DNA of 25,987 nt. It comes from Proteobacteria bacterium UBA7821 (GTDB taxonomy: Bacteria > Pseudomonadota > Gammaproteobacteria > Comchoanobacterales > Comchoanobacteraceae). This document shows positions 19,663 to 25,987 of this stretch, one piece after another (positions within the stretch are counted from its first letter, which is position 1; each line of letters starts with the position of its first letter). Where the stretch lies: the NCBI GenBank assembly GCA_002480165.1, contig DLBP01000049.1, positions 1-25,987 on the forward strand. The letters run 5' to 3'. The notes beneath the pieces were generated by a model. It was not told the DNA's origin, made no database searches, and saw only the letters and a list, made by a program, of their open reading frames with translations. Made by a program: the position numbers and the translations under genes.

Positions 19663-20361
19663 ATGAATATGTCAGAAGCATTAGCCGAACACATTTATCT
19701 AGAATTAGTTAAGCTAGTCAAGCATGACTCAACATGCGACATAACCAGTCCAGACTACTGTTTCCCAAGCCCAATCAAGAATCTCATTAAAGACCTAGAC
19801 AGTGATGGTGTTATGGTGACTAAGAAAAAGCTAACCAATCTTTTATTGAGTGACCTACAAAGCAATCAGTACCAGCTCAAAATAAACGCTCATGTCACTC
19901 ATCGAAATGCCATCATCAACAACTGGTCAGAAAATGAACAGGCTTTTCATCAAGCCTATTACGAAACAGCTGCTGAACAGGATATCTATAAATCGTTCTT
20001 AATCGTTGGCATAGTCATACTGGCTGTCACGTACTTATGGATTCCGGAAGTGGTTACAATACCATCACTCAAACTATTTGATTTAAAATACATCCCAGCC
20101 GCCCTATTCTTTGGATGTGGCGTTAATAGTTTCTTTCGATTTCTACAACTCAAGAAAAGCGTCGAACCCAATGAGAAAGCTGTCCTCACTTGTCAAAATA
20201 ATTTTAACAACCTGTGCCATAAAACAGCAAACCAAATCCTGGATAACTTATTTAATACGCTGCAAAAGGACGATGATATCGATAACACTTCAGATAATAA
20301 CGCAGAACCACCCAATCCCGTTCCTGTAGAGAATCTCGCCACAGATAGCACGAATAATTAA
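19663..20361 (+). CDS. Two-helix membrane protein, unrecognised
   Basis: No family recognised. The 232-residue protein has a soluble N-terminal region (1-108), two hydrophobic segments (about 111-129 and 144-162) that form a hairpin, a cytosolic stretch with two Cys, and an acidic, Asn/Asp/Pro-rich tail (~202-232). The first 108 residues include KxxLTNLLLSDLQSNQYQL-type helical sequence. It starts 42 bp after mnmG and may be read through from it. ATG 19663 or 19669 could start it; neither has a strong Shine-Dalgarno. The last 35 codons lie antisense to the conserved end of the ygfX-like gene, so the tail may be recent read-through sequence. Confidence 0.68.
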   Translation: MNMSEALAEHIYLELVKLVKHDSTCDITSPDYCFPSPIKNLIKDLDSDGVMVTKKKLTNLLLSDLQSNQYQLKINAHVTHRNAIINNWSENEQAFHQAYYETAAEQDIYKSFLIVGIVILAVTYLWIPEVVTIPSLKLFDLKYIPAALFFGCGVNSFFRFLQLKKSVEPNEKAVLTCQNNFNNLCHKTANQILDNLFNTLQKDDDIDNTSDNNAEPPNPVPVENLATDSTNN

Positions 20362-20665
20362 GGCCCTCATCACTTGTAAAAGATAACCACATCACATTTG
20401 TGTACACCTGTGATTGATTATCAATGGTAGCCCGCAGGCTTCTCCCCTGATGACAATGTAACATCCATACATAGCCATCCAGAGGGCTGAGAGAGACAAT
20501 TCGATGAACTGCCAGCTTATTCATGTGAATTATTTGAAAAAAGCAGATCACGATTAATAAAATAATTGATCCATCACTCTCGAAGCATAGTGAACAATCA
20601 AGTATCAACAACAACCATTGAATGCATACCAGACGATTAGAAGACGTCACGTTAAATACTCGCAT
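20252..20665 (-). CDS. YgfX/CptA-like membrane protein
   Basis: A minus-strand gene that also accounts for most of the 20362-20790 gap. The ~137-residue product has two N-terminal hydrophobic segments and a C-terminal soluble part: DGYVWMLHCHQGRSLRATI, then VMWLSFTSDEG, ending YLWRDSLQERDWVVLRYYLK. This is the YgfX layout (two helices; a GxWxL..dG strand; L.f; then LLpDSL...fR.LR..L). E. coli YgfX/CptA is encoded beside sdhE; no sdhE is in this window. ATG 20665 is taken as start; in-frame TTG 20683 would add six residues, and neither has a clear Shine-Dalgarno. The final 35 codons overlap the convergent membrane-protein gene by 110 bp. A remote but consistent match. Confidence 0.66.
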   Translation of the reverse strand: MRVFNVTSSNRLVCIQWLLLILDCSLCFESDGSIILLIVICFFQIIHMNKLAVHRIVSLSPLDGYVWMLHCHQGRSLRATIDNQSQVYTNVMWLSFTSDEGLNYSCYLWRDSLQERDWVVLRYYLKCYRYHRPFAAY

Positions 20666-20720
20666 AGCAATATTAATAACCAAGTATCACACAAAAAAAA
20701 TACAGGTACCTCAATTTGTT

Positions 20721-20755
20721 TGCGAGAAATATGAAACAAGTAAGCAATTTTCGCA
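20721..20755. repeat. Imperfect inverted repeat between ygfX-like and DUF4116 genes
   Basis: TGCGAGAAAT (20721-20730) pairs with AATTTTCGCA (20746-20755) with one wobble and one mismatch across 15 nt. It lies in the divergent promoter region and could be an operator. Confidence 0.35.
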
Positions 20756-20778
20756 TCCTGCACTATAATTAGTATAAC
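20750..20778 (+). promoter_or_regulatory. Possible promoter of the DUF4116 gene
   Basis: TTCGCA (20750-20755), a 17-nt spacer and TATAAC (20773-20778). A perfect TATAAT at 20764-20769 has no good -35. Either could act. Confidence 0.38.
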
Positions 20779-20788
20779 AATAATAAAT

Positions 20789-20794
20789 AGGTGA
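20789..20794 (+). promoter_or_regulatory. Shine-Dalgarno deciding the DUF4116 gene start
   Basis: AGGTGA just before ATG 20797. The in-frame GTG 20791 lies inside this site and has nothing comparable upstream, so ATG 20797 is favoured. Confidence 0.5.
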
Positions 20795-20796
20795 CC

Positions 20797-22362
20797 ATGA
20801 TAGGTGATATTAAAACAGATCGATTAGCACGACGTGATCAGGAAACGATGCTTGCAGCTATTCGAAAAGATCCGTCGGCCATTAAACATGCCGCCAAAGA
20901 ACTGTTGTGTGATTATGATTTTATAAAACAAGCCGTGCAGTTAGATGGCACGATATTGACCAACGCTTCACAAGAACTTAAGGACAATGAAACCATTGTT
21001 CTACTGGCCATTATGCAAAATTGGGCTGCTCTTGAATATGCAACAGACAACATTAAGGCAACTAACTATATCGTCATGGAGGCCATCAAGTTCGATTGGT
21101 GTGCAATTAAATATGCCTCTGTAGCGCTTTTGAATCAAAATGAGTTCATGCAACAAGCCATTCAGTTGAAATGGCAGGTCATTCAATTTGCCTCCGAAAC
21201 GCTTAAAGATAATTCAGATTTCATACTTCAAGCTGTGAAGCAGCATGCATCTGCACTTAAGTATGCGTCGACCCACCTCAGAAATAATAATCGTTTTATG
21301 CTCGAAGCCATAGAGTTGGATTGGTCTACCCTTCAATATGCCTCAGATGATCTTAGAGGCAATCCTGATTTTATGCAACAAGCCGTGGAGAAGAATGGAG
21401 ATGCTCTGAAATATGCATCCAAAACGCTTAAAGACAATGAACACCTTGTCGATCTTGCAGTGAGACAGAGTGGTTTGGCTCTTCAATATGCCTCAAATCG
21501 ATTGATTCAAACGCCAGAGACGATGATCAAAGCGATTAATAGGAATTCATATGCCTTGATGTTTGCACTTGATGCATTGGGTCGCAATGACACCAAGGTT
21601 TCGATTACTGTGACAGATGCTTCACTAGATCAATTAATTTTAGAGTTTAATCACAACGATTCTTTTCTTAAAATAATCCAACCTGATGAGGACACACTAC
21701 AATTTGTACTTGATGCATTCAATCAAAGTGATACCGAGGTTCTAGACACGTCTCGTGACGAATTAGTGATGGCGTTTAATCACAACGATTATTTTCTTAA
21801 AATAATCCAATCTGATTGGCGTACACTACAACATGCTTCAGATGAACTGAGTAATGATCAAGACATTGTCATGGCAGCTGTGGAACAAGACTGGCGCGCA
21901 ATTGAGTATGCCTCCAATGAAATTAAACACAATCAACAGATTGTCAAGAAGGCTGTGCAGCATGACTGGCGGGCAATCGAGCATGCCTCATCTGACCTTA
22001 AGAAAGACCATGCCATTGCGCTGATCGCTATCCAACAAAGTGCTTTAGCTCTCAACTATATCTCGTCTGAACTGCTCAACAGCTCATCATTTATACAACA
22101 GGCGATCACACAAAATCATGAAGTATATGACCATCTGACACTAGAACAAAAACAGTTGATTATCCAGGATATTGATCAGAAAAGGCAATTCACTCACTTA
22201 TCGCTGTTTAAACAATTGCCAATTGATATGTCAAGGGCAGTCGTTGATTTTTTAATCGATGGTCGAATCATCGATCTTATTCATCATGATAAAGCATTCA
22301 AACAAGTCATCTCTCCACTAGATGAAAGGACACGACATACACACAAAAGAAATAACATGTGA
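20797..22362 (+). CDS. DUF4116 repeat protein
   Basis: A 521-residue helical repeat protein made of about 16 copies of a ~25-residue unit with the pattern hxxAhxxdWxALxYASxxLKxNxxF/I, the signature of DUF4116. The units run from residue ~20 to ~450. Units 10 and 11 are longer (47 and 43 residues) and nearly identical in DNA, marking a recent tandem duplication. A non-repeat C-terminal domain (~450-521) has LPIDMSRAVVDFLIDGRIID. There is no signal peptide or membrane segment. DUF4116 proteins have no proven general activity; they are frequent in amoeba-associated bacteria such as Legionella, and a role in host interaction is inference. It faces mutT with a 28-bp gap and no obvious terminator. 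Confidence 0.85.
   Translation: MIGDIKTDRLARRDQETMLAAIRKDPSAIKHAAKELLCDYDFIKQAVQLDGTILTNASQELKDNETIVLLAIMQNWAALEYATDNIKATNYIVMEAIKFDWCAIKYASVALLNQNEFMQQAIQLKWQVIQFASETLKDNSDFILQAVKQHASALKYASTHLRNNNRFMLEAIELDWSTLQYASDDLRGNPDFMQQAVEKNGDALKYASKTLKDNEHLVDLAVRQSGLALQYASNRLIQTPETMIKAINRNSYALMFALDALGRNDTKVSITVTDASLDQLILEFNHNDSFLKIIQPDEDTLQFVLDAFNQSDTEVLDTSRDELVMAFNHNDYFLKIIQSDWRTLQHASDELSNDQDIVMAAVEQDWRAIEYASNEIKHNQQIVKKAVQHDWRAIEHASSDLKKDHAIALIAIQQSALALNYISSELLNSSSFIQQAITQNHEVYDHLTLEQKQLIIQDIDQKRQFTHLSLFKQLPIDMSRAVVDFLIDGRIIDLIHHDKAFKQVISPLDERTRHTHKRNNM
21562..21831 (+). repeat. Tandem duplication inside the DUF4116 gene (141 + 129 bp)
   Basis: Unit A 21562-21702 is followed directly by unit B 21703-21831. 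Both start TTTG(C/T)ACTTGATGCATT. Their last 58 bp (21645-21702 and 21774-21831) share about 50 positions, including GTTTAATCACAACGATT. The middle differs, and A is 12 bp (4 codons) longer, so the frame is kept. Confidence 0.85.
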
Positions 22363-22390
22363 ATCGGTGCTGATTAGCTGTCGATCACCA

Positions 22391-22777
22391 TCAGGATATC
22401 GCTTGAGCGGCTATGGTTAGGACCTGATGTGTCGACGGTATAAAGTTGTAATGCTCAAACTGCTCGCGTGGTAACCAAAGAACGTCTTGACCCTCACGAC
22501 CCTGAGGAATCCCAGAAAAACGATTAATCAGATAGACATACATAGTGACGCTGTAATGATCAAAAGCATGAGTCAGCACATCTAAATACGTCGCATCCAA
22601 AACAACAATCCCAAGTTCCTCTTGCATCTCTCGGCACAAAGCCTCATAAGCATCTTCTGCTGGCTCAATTTTACCACCTGGGAACTCCCATAAATTTGGA
22701 CTTAACTGCCTCGGTGTCCGCTTTGACACTAACAATTCATTGTCTGAATTAACCAGGATACCGATTGAAACTTTCAT
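22391..22777 (-). CDS. mutT: 8-oxo-dGTP diphosphatase (MutT-type Nudix hydrolase)
   Basis: A 128-residue Nudix hydrolase that should remove 8-oxo-dGTP from the nucleotide pool. The Nudix box is complete at 35-57: G35 x5 E41 x7 R49 E50 M51 x E53 E54 x G56 I57. It has NLWEFPGGKIE before the box, and length and start (MKVSIGILVNSDNELLVSKR) match MutT closely. It is last in the dapB-coaE-zapD-orf-mutT cluster. The ATG overlaps the TAA of the upstream membrane orphan by one base (TAATG), consistent with translational coupling. Confidence 0.92.
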   Translation of the reverse strand: MKVSIGILVNSDNELLVSKRTPRQLSPNLWEFPGGKIEPAEDAYEALCREMQEELGIVVLDATYLDVLTHAFDHYSVTMYVYLINRFSGIPQGREGQDVLWLPREQFEHYNFIPSTHQVLTIAAQAIS

Positions 22778-23058
22778 TATCTCGTTGATAACCGCTTCAT
22801 CTCATCAAGAGGAAATGGGCAATGATCACAATTAAATGTTAAATACTGCATTGAATGATAACAAAAAGCATTGATGTAAGCGGTATAATCTTTTAAGCAG
22901 CCATTTGGCTGGCCTCGGCTAATTACGAAAAACCATTGCACAATCGTTATCCAAACTAAGACAAACCGTGCCAAGATATTGACTAACAGTAAGCAGAGCA
23001 TGTTGATACAAAACCGACTCCATAGACAGCGACCTTGAATAGGCACTAAATTCATCAT
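22777..23058 (-). CDS. Small cysteine-rich membrane protein, unrecognised
   Basis: No family can be assigned. The 93-residue product has a long hydrophobic region (about residues 16-47), a cysteine-containing C-terminal part (KDYTAYINAFCYHSMQYL, then CDHCPFP) and nine or so aromatic residues in the tail. It has a good Shine-Dalgarno (AAGGAG) straddling the zapD stop before ATG 23058, and its stop overlaps the mutT start (TAATG). This tight fit shows it is a real gene of the cluster. It occupies the position of yacG in E. coli, but the YacG zinc motif and layout are absent. A faint resemblance to YidD (RF...I...Q...IS...C) is too weak to name it. Confidence 0.68.
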   Translation of the reverse strand: MMNLVPIQGRCLWSRFCINMLCLLLVNILARFVLVWITIVQWFFVISRGQPNGCLKDYTAYINAFCYHSMQYLTFNCDHCPFPLDEMKRLSTR

Positions 23059-23066
23059 ATAACTCC

Positions 23067-23840
23067 TTAACTAAACATCATAGAAAATGTTAAACCAGTT
23101 TTTACGGGTGTGGTTGTGAGCTCATCTCCAGTGACAATCAGCTCATGAAAATAAATCAGTAGTTTCTGGCTGACTAATGATATCTCTGGATAAATATTAG
23201 CCGCTGACTCTAATTTAAGCGATACATAAAATAATTTCTGTTGAGGGACACTGTGGTGATAATAGCCAGTATCAAGTGTTTGATAAGACTTATGTGGACG
23301 CTCTTGTCTCAACAGTTGACACAGAAACGACACCAGACTGTGAATAGGGGCTAACTGACTGAGTACCCACTTTAAGTGTTGTAATTGACTGGACAGACCA
23401 AGGCGTTGCCATGAGGAGTAGACCATGTCTGTGTGTAAACGAGTTGATTCTGGGATATTGGAGCAGTATTTCATAATGTATGAAGCAGATAAAACAGTCT
23501 CTAAAATATGCTTAACTTCATTGGTTTCAAGAAAATCAATCCAATATGAAATCTTTCGCAGCAACCGACTCAACATCTTTTTATCCACTTCTGGATGATT
23601 GGCATGCACCCCATAAGCTTGATAAAAGTGCAGCATTGTCTCTACGATGGTTTTCTTAAAATCAGCTCTAGATGTGATGGTAATAATCTGCTTTAAGCTA
23701 TCAGCTGCTTTTAATATCGTTTTTGAATCCGGCTGATCTAAAATACTGACCACTTCTGAAAAGTACTGATCTAAATTGATTGCCAATGCACTCCCTGGAT
23801 GCATTGGTATTTCGAATGCTGAGGTTTTCATAGTAGGCAC
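23067..23840 (-). CDS. zapD: Cell division protein ZapD
   Basis: A 257-residue divisome protein that cross-links FtsZ filaments at midcell. The N-terminal FEIPMHPG is like the ZapD FEHPLNE start. The C-terminal half matches better: PIHSLVSFLCQLLRQ, then GYYHHSVPQQKLFYVSLKLE and YPEISLVSQKLLIYFHEL, like ZapD's LLRLIR, GFYQ and YPEISxxKxRxxIRF. It is also supported by locus, since coaE-zapD-x-mutT is the gammaproteobacterial order. The middle is divergent. It starts 27 bp after coaE. Confidence 0.85.
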   Translation of the reverse strand: MPTMKTSAFEIPMHPGSALAINLDQYFSEVVSILDQPDSKTILKAADSLKQIITITSRADFKKTIVETMLHFYQAYGVHANHPEVDKKMLSRLLRKISYWIDFLETNEVKHILETVLSASYIMKYCSNIPESTRLHTDMVYSSWQRLGLSSQLQHLKWVLSQLAPIHSLVSFLCQLLRQERPHKSYQTLDTGYYHHSVPQQKLFYVSLKLESAANIYPEISLVSQKLLIYFHELIVTGDELTTTPVKTGLTFSMMFS

Positions 23841-23867
23841 ACACCATTAAAATATAACTTCAAAAAA

Positions 23868-24458
23868 CTAATCCCTCACTAAAGCATCGCACAACCAATC
23901 AACTGTTTTCGATAAATCACTCAGACTTGATTCGTTGAAAATCAATATGTCGGCATAGCCACGAAGCTCTTGTTCGCTCATTTGCTTGTCAATTATATCA
24001 GTTATTTCACCCAATGACCACCCAGACCTGTCGATAATACGTTGCACGCGTTTTTCGCTAACACACTCAAACACACACACTTGATCGACATTGAACTGAT
24101 TCATGGCTTGACTGATTAATGGTATTTCAACAAACAAAACCTCGTTTGTCTCTTGGTAAGGCGCAATATCTCGAGCTAAACTGGTCATAATGCGTGGATG
24201 CATGACCGATTCCAGCCAATGTTTTTCCTCAGATTTTTGATAAATAATCGATCTTAATCGCTCACGATTGATGCGATTGTTCACCACGCTGGACTCACCA
24301 TAGCGATCCTTAATCAGCTGGGAGACCTCCCGATCGGATTCTAATAATTGTCTATTGTAACGATCTAAATCAAAGCACACAAAACCTTTGCGTTTAACTA
24401 GATTCAACGCGGTTGATTTACCACTAGCAATGGCGCCTGCTAAAGCAACGAGCTTCAT
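23868..24458 (-). CDS. coaE: Dephospho-CoA kinase
   Basis: The last step of coenzyme A synthesis: phosphorylation of the 3' hydroxyl of dephospho-CoA. It has the P-loop GAIASGKS (8-15), VCFDLDRYNRQLL in the DAD position, and the VMHPRI (LxHPxI) motif, then VFVEIPLI-like LFVEIPLISQA. The length is 196 residues. The frame stays open to 24500, but ATG 24458 is right: the P-loop then lies near the N-terminus as in the family, and the start overlaps the dapB stop as ATGA, a classical coupling. Confidence 0.93.
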   Translation of the reverse strand: MKLVALAGAIASGKSTALNLVKRKGFVCFDLDRYNRQLLESDREVSQLIKDRYGESSVVNNRINRERLRSIIYQKSEEKHWLESVMHPRIMTSLARDIAPYQETNEVLFVEIPLISQAMNQFNVDQVCVFECVSEKRVQRIIDRSGWSLGEITDIIDKQMSEQELRGYADILIFNESSLSDLSKTVDWLCDALVRD

Positions 24459-25135
24459 AAATCCAGTACCTGCTCTAGACCAACGATGAGCTGACGGCAT
24501 GTTTGTATTTTTTGAATCGCCAACATCAGGCCTGGCATAAATGCAGCTCGATCGATGACTTGGTGGGATAGCGATAGGGTTTCGCCACTAGCACCCAATA
24601 CCACCTCTTGTTTGGCCAGTATGCCAGGCATACGCACACTGTGAATCGGCACGTTTGATGGCACCATTTGGCTTTGCGCAATCACCGACTGTGTTAGTAC
24701 AGCACTCCCCGAAGGACTATCGATTTTTTGAGGATGATGAGACTCAATGATCTCAGCTTTGTCAAAATAAGGACTCACCAACGCAACACACTTTTGTAAT
24801 AGGGCCATGGCTATTGAGAAATTTGGCAAAATCATCATACCAAGCTGCTGGGATTTTGCTTGACCAGTTAGTTTGACGATTTCTGGTTGACTCAACCCAG
24901 TTGTTCCAATTATCGATGGAATTTGGTGAGTCAAATAAGTAGTGGCATGATCAAATACAACCGACGGGTTGGTTAAATCAATCACAACATCTGGACTCAT
25001 CTTTGACAACGCTTGGGTTAGTGAATCTGACGACGTAACCCCACCCAAATAGTCAAACTCATCCACCGTTTTGATACAATCCACGACCATGGTTCCCATT
25101 CGACCCTGACAACCAACAACGACTAGTTTAACCAC
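24455..25135 (-). CDS. dapB: 4-hydroxy-tetrahydrodipicolinate reductase
   Basis: The NAD(P)H-dependent reductase of the diaminopimelate/lysine pathway. The N-terminal VVVGCQGRMG is the dinucleotide-binding loop. The catalytic segment is ESHHPQKIDSPSGSA with H133 and K137 (E. coli H159/K163), and NFSIAMALL fits the NxSxGxxxL segment with A in place of G. At 226 residues it is shorter than the E. coli enzyme (273) but in the range seen in compact homologues. The start is GTG 25135 with AGGAG about 10 nt upstream. It overlaps the upstream MFS gene by 13 bp and coaE by 4 bp. Confidence 0.93.
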   Translation of the reverse strand: MVKLVVVGCQGRMGTMVVDCIKTVDEFDYLGGVTSSDSLTQALSKMSPDVVIDLTNPSVVFDHATTYLTHQIPSIIGTTGLSQPEIVKLTGQAKSQQLGMMILPNFSIAMALLQKCVALVSPYFDKAEIIESHHPQKIDSPSGSAVLTQSVIAQSQMVPSNVPIHSVRMPGILAKQEVVLGASGETLSLSHQVIDRAAFMPGLMLAIQKIQTCRQLIVGLEQVLDL

Positions 25136-25987
25136 AAAGCTCGCTCCTGATGCTGTTTGAGAGAATAATGATAAAATAACGCACTAACATGGACACATAA
25201 TAACATAAGGAATATGCCCACGAAACTAATCATGTCATCGTCAAGACTGGCAATGAAGGAAGCTGTGATAATTGTCGGTATCGCTGACCACATAATTAAA
25301 GAGGGCATGATGATTTCTGAAGGTAGCTCAATATCACTCAACGCACTGACAACGATATTTGGCTGAGACAAGCCTCGCACCCATGCAAAACAACATGCGG
25401 CACAAATCGCCAATATTGGATGATCAAATCCAAGCAATAGGGAAACACCCATCACTGTCATCATCACACAGCCCAGCGTTGCTGCCAGTGCCATAAACCC
25501 CATCGGTGATAGGAAATGATTGAATAAACGTACAGAAAAACCGGCAACAATGACAAAAGTATTGGCCATCATCAAATACAATGCCGTAGTTTTAATCGGC
25601 AGTTGATAGTACTCAACCAGTAGCAAAGAAAACGCATAGTTAATCACAACTAAATAATTGGATGTGGTATTGAATAACACAACCAACGGTACAAAATGTT
25701 TACTCTTAACCAAACGCAACTGGTATTGGAGCCACTTAACTGGCTTTTTCTCTTGCGGTATGTTGGGTATTATCGCTGCCAACAGTATCATGACCAGTAA
25801 ACCGAATAAACACAATAGCGTAGCCATAAATTGCCAAGTGTAGCGCAGTGACACCCAGGCACTGAGTGGCGGAGATAGCATTGTTCCGAGTGAAAACCCA
25901 GCTAATATGGCTCCGTAATAAGAGGAAAACGCTTGACTGGAGTAGTTCATTTTTTTCAAGATAATAGCTGGCACACCATAGGCTAGG
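25123..25987 (-). CDS. Major facilitator superfamily transporter, Bcr/CflA-like (partial)
   Basis: The 3' part of a transporter gene; the frame continues to the window edge, so the GTG at 25974 is probably internal. It has repeated hydrophobic segments; YTWQFMATLLCLFGLLVM and IPNIPQEKK resemble the WRWxF...LPET region at helices 5-6 of drug-resistance MFS proteins, so roughly four N-terminal helices are missing. A second half with about six helices follows and ends in a short charged tail. The substrate cannot be told. The 3' end overlaps dapB by 13 bp, so it may share the transcript. Confidence 0.8.
   Translation of the reverse strand, partial: LAYGVPAIILKKMNYSSQAFSSYYGAILAGFSLGTMLSPPLSAWVSLRYTWQFMATLLCLFGLLVMILLAAIIPNIPQEKKPVKWLQYQLRLVKSKHFVPLVVLFNTTSNYLVVINYAFSLLLVEYYQLPIKTTALYLMMANTFVIVAGFSVRLFNHFLSPMGFMALAATLGCVMMTVMGVSLLLGFDHPILAICAACCFAWVRGLSQPNIVVSALSDIELPSEIIMPSLIMWSAIPTIITASFIASLDDDMISFVGIFLMLLCVHVSALFYHYSLKQHQERALWLN

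Noticed and set aside
22363..22390. Terminator in the DUF4116/mutT convergent gap
   Set aside because: Short GGTG/CACC pairing only, with a long loop and no T run on either strand.
22777..23058. Naming the small membrane gene yacG or yidD
   Set aside because: The YacG CxxC...CxxxC zinc pattern is absent, and only scattered positions agree with YidD.
24459..24500. Extended coaE N-terminus
   Set aside because: It would put 14 residues before the P-loop region and ignore the ATGA overlap with dapB at 24455-24458.
25123..25974. A complete 283-residue MFS gene starting at GTG 25974
   Set aside because: The frame stays open to the window edge, and the first conserved region present corresponds to helices near the middle of the first half.

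Overview
The window reads as chromosomal DNA of a gammaproteobacterium of fairly low G+C, possibly host-associated. The clade evidence is a ZapD-type divisome protein beside coaE and mutT, the order ftsY | M16-M16-rsmD, a long GyrB of gammaproteobacterial length, and a YgfX-like protein. Family or genus cannot be read from the sequence. Hints of host association are a DUF4116 repeat protein (a family frequent in amoeba-associated bacteria) and a secreted cysteine-rich orphan. There are no rRNAs, tRNAs, insertion sequences, prophage genes or CRISPR arrays, so this is mostly housekeeping DNA with a few lineage-specific genes.

Layout. (1) 1-2157, plus strand: the 3' part of an ELM1/GtrOC1-type putative glycosyltransferase, coupled by a GTGA overlap to a cytosolic PAS/HisKA/HATPase/REC hybrid histidine kinase. 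(2) 2154-4122, minus strand: rpmB-rpmG (L28, L33) and proS; ProS is of the archaeal/eukaryotic-like type. (3) 4253-6825: argS convergent with an arginase gene. (4) 6918-8075, minus strand: an exported cysteine-rich orphan and a Dps-like protein whose ferroxidase histidines are replaced. (5) 8315-11703: gyrB convergent with a minimal ftsY, stops overlapping. (6) 11956-20361, plus strand: two M16-like proteins without the zinc motif, rsmD, parA, parB, a GT9 glycosyltransferase, mnmG and a two-helix membrane orphan. (7) 20252-20665, minus strand: a ygfX-like gene whose conserved C-terminus lies antisense to the tail of that orphan. (8) 20797-22362, plus strand: the DUF4116 repeat protein, with a recent internal duplication. 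(9) 22391-25987, minus strand: a tight cluster read MFS transporter (partial), dapB, coaE, zapD, a small membrane orphan, mutT.

How the genes fit together. Translation is served by proS, argS, rpmBG, rsmD and mnmG; chromosome topology and segregation by gyrB and parAB; membrane targeting by ftsY; division by zapD; lysine/peptidoglycan precursor and CoA synthesis by dapB and coaE; nucleotide-pool sanitation by mutT. Genes are packed tightly: stop/start overlaps are common, and three convergent pairs overlap at their 3' ends with no room for a terminator.

No complete new multi-gene system stands out. The most unusual points are the inactivated M16 pair held in its usual locus, the 110-bp antisense overlap at ygfX, the DUF4116 repeat protein with its tandem duplication, the Dps-like protein with altered metal ligands, and the orphan exported and membrane proteins.
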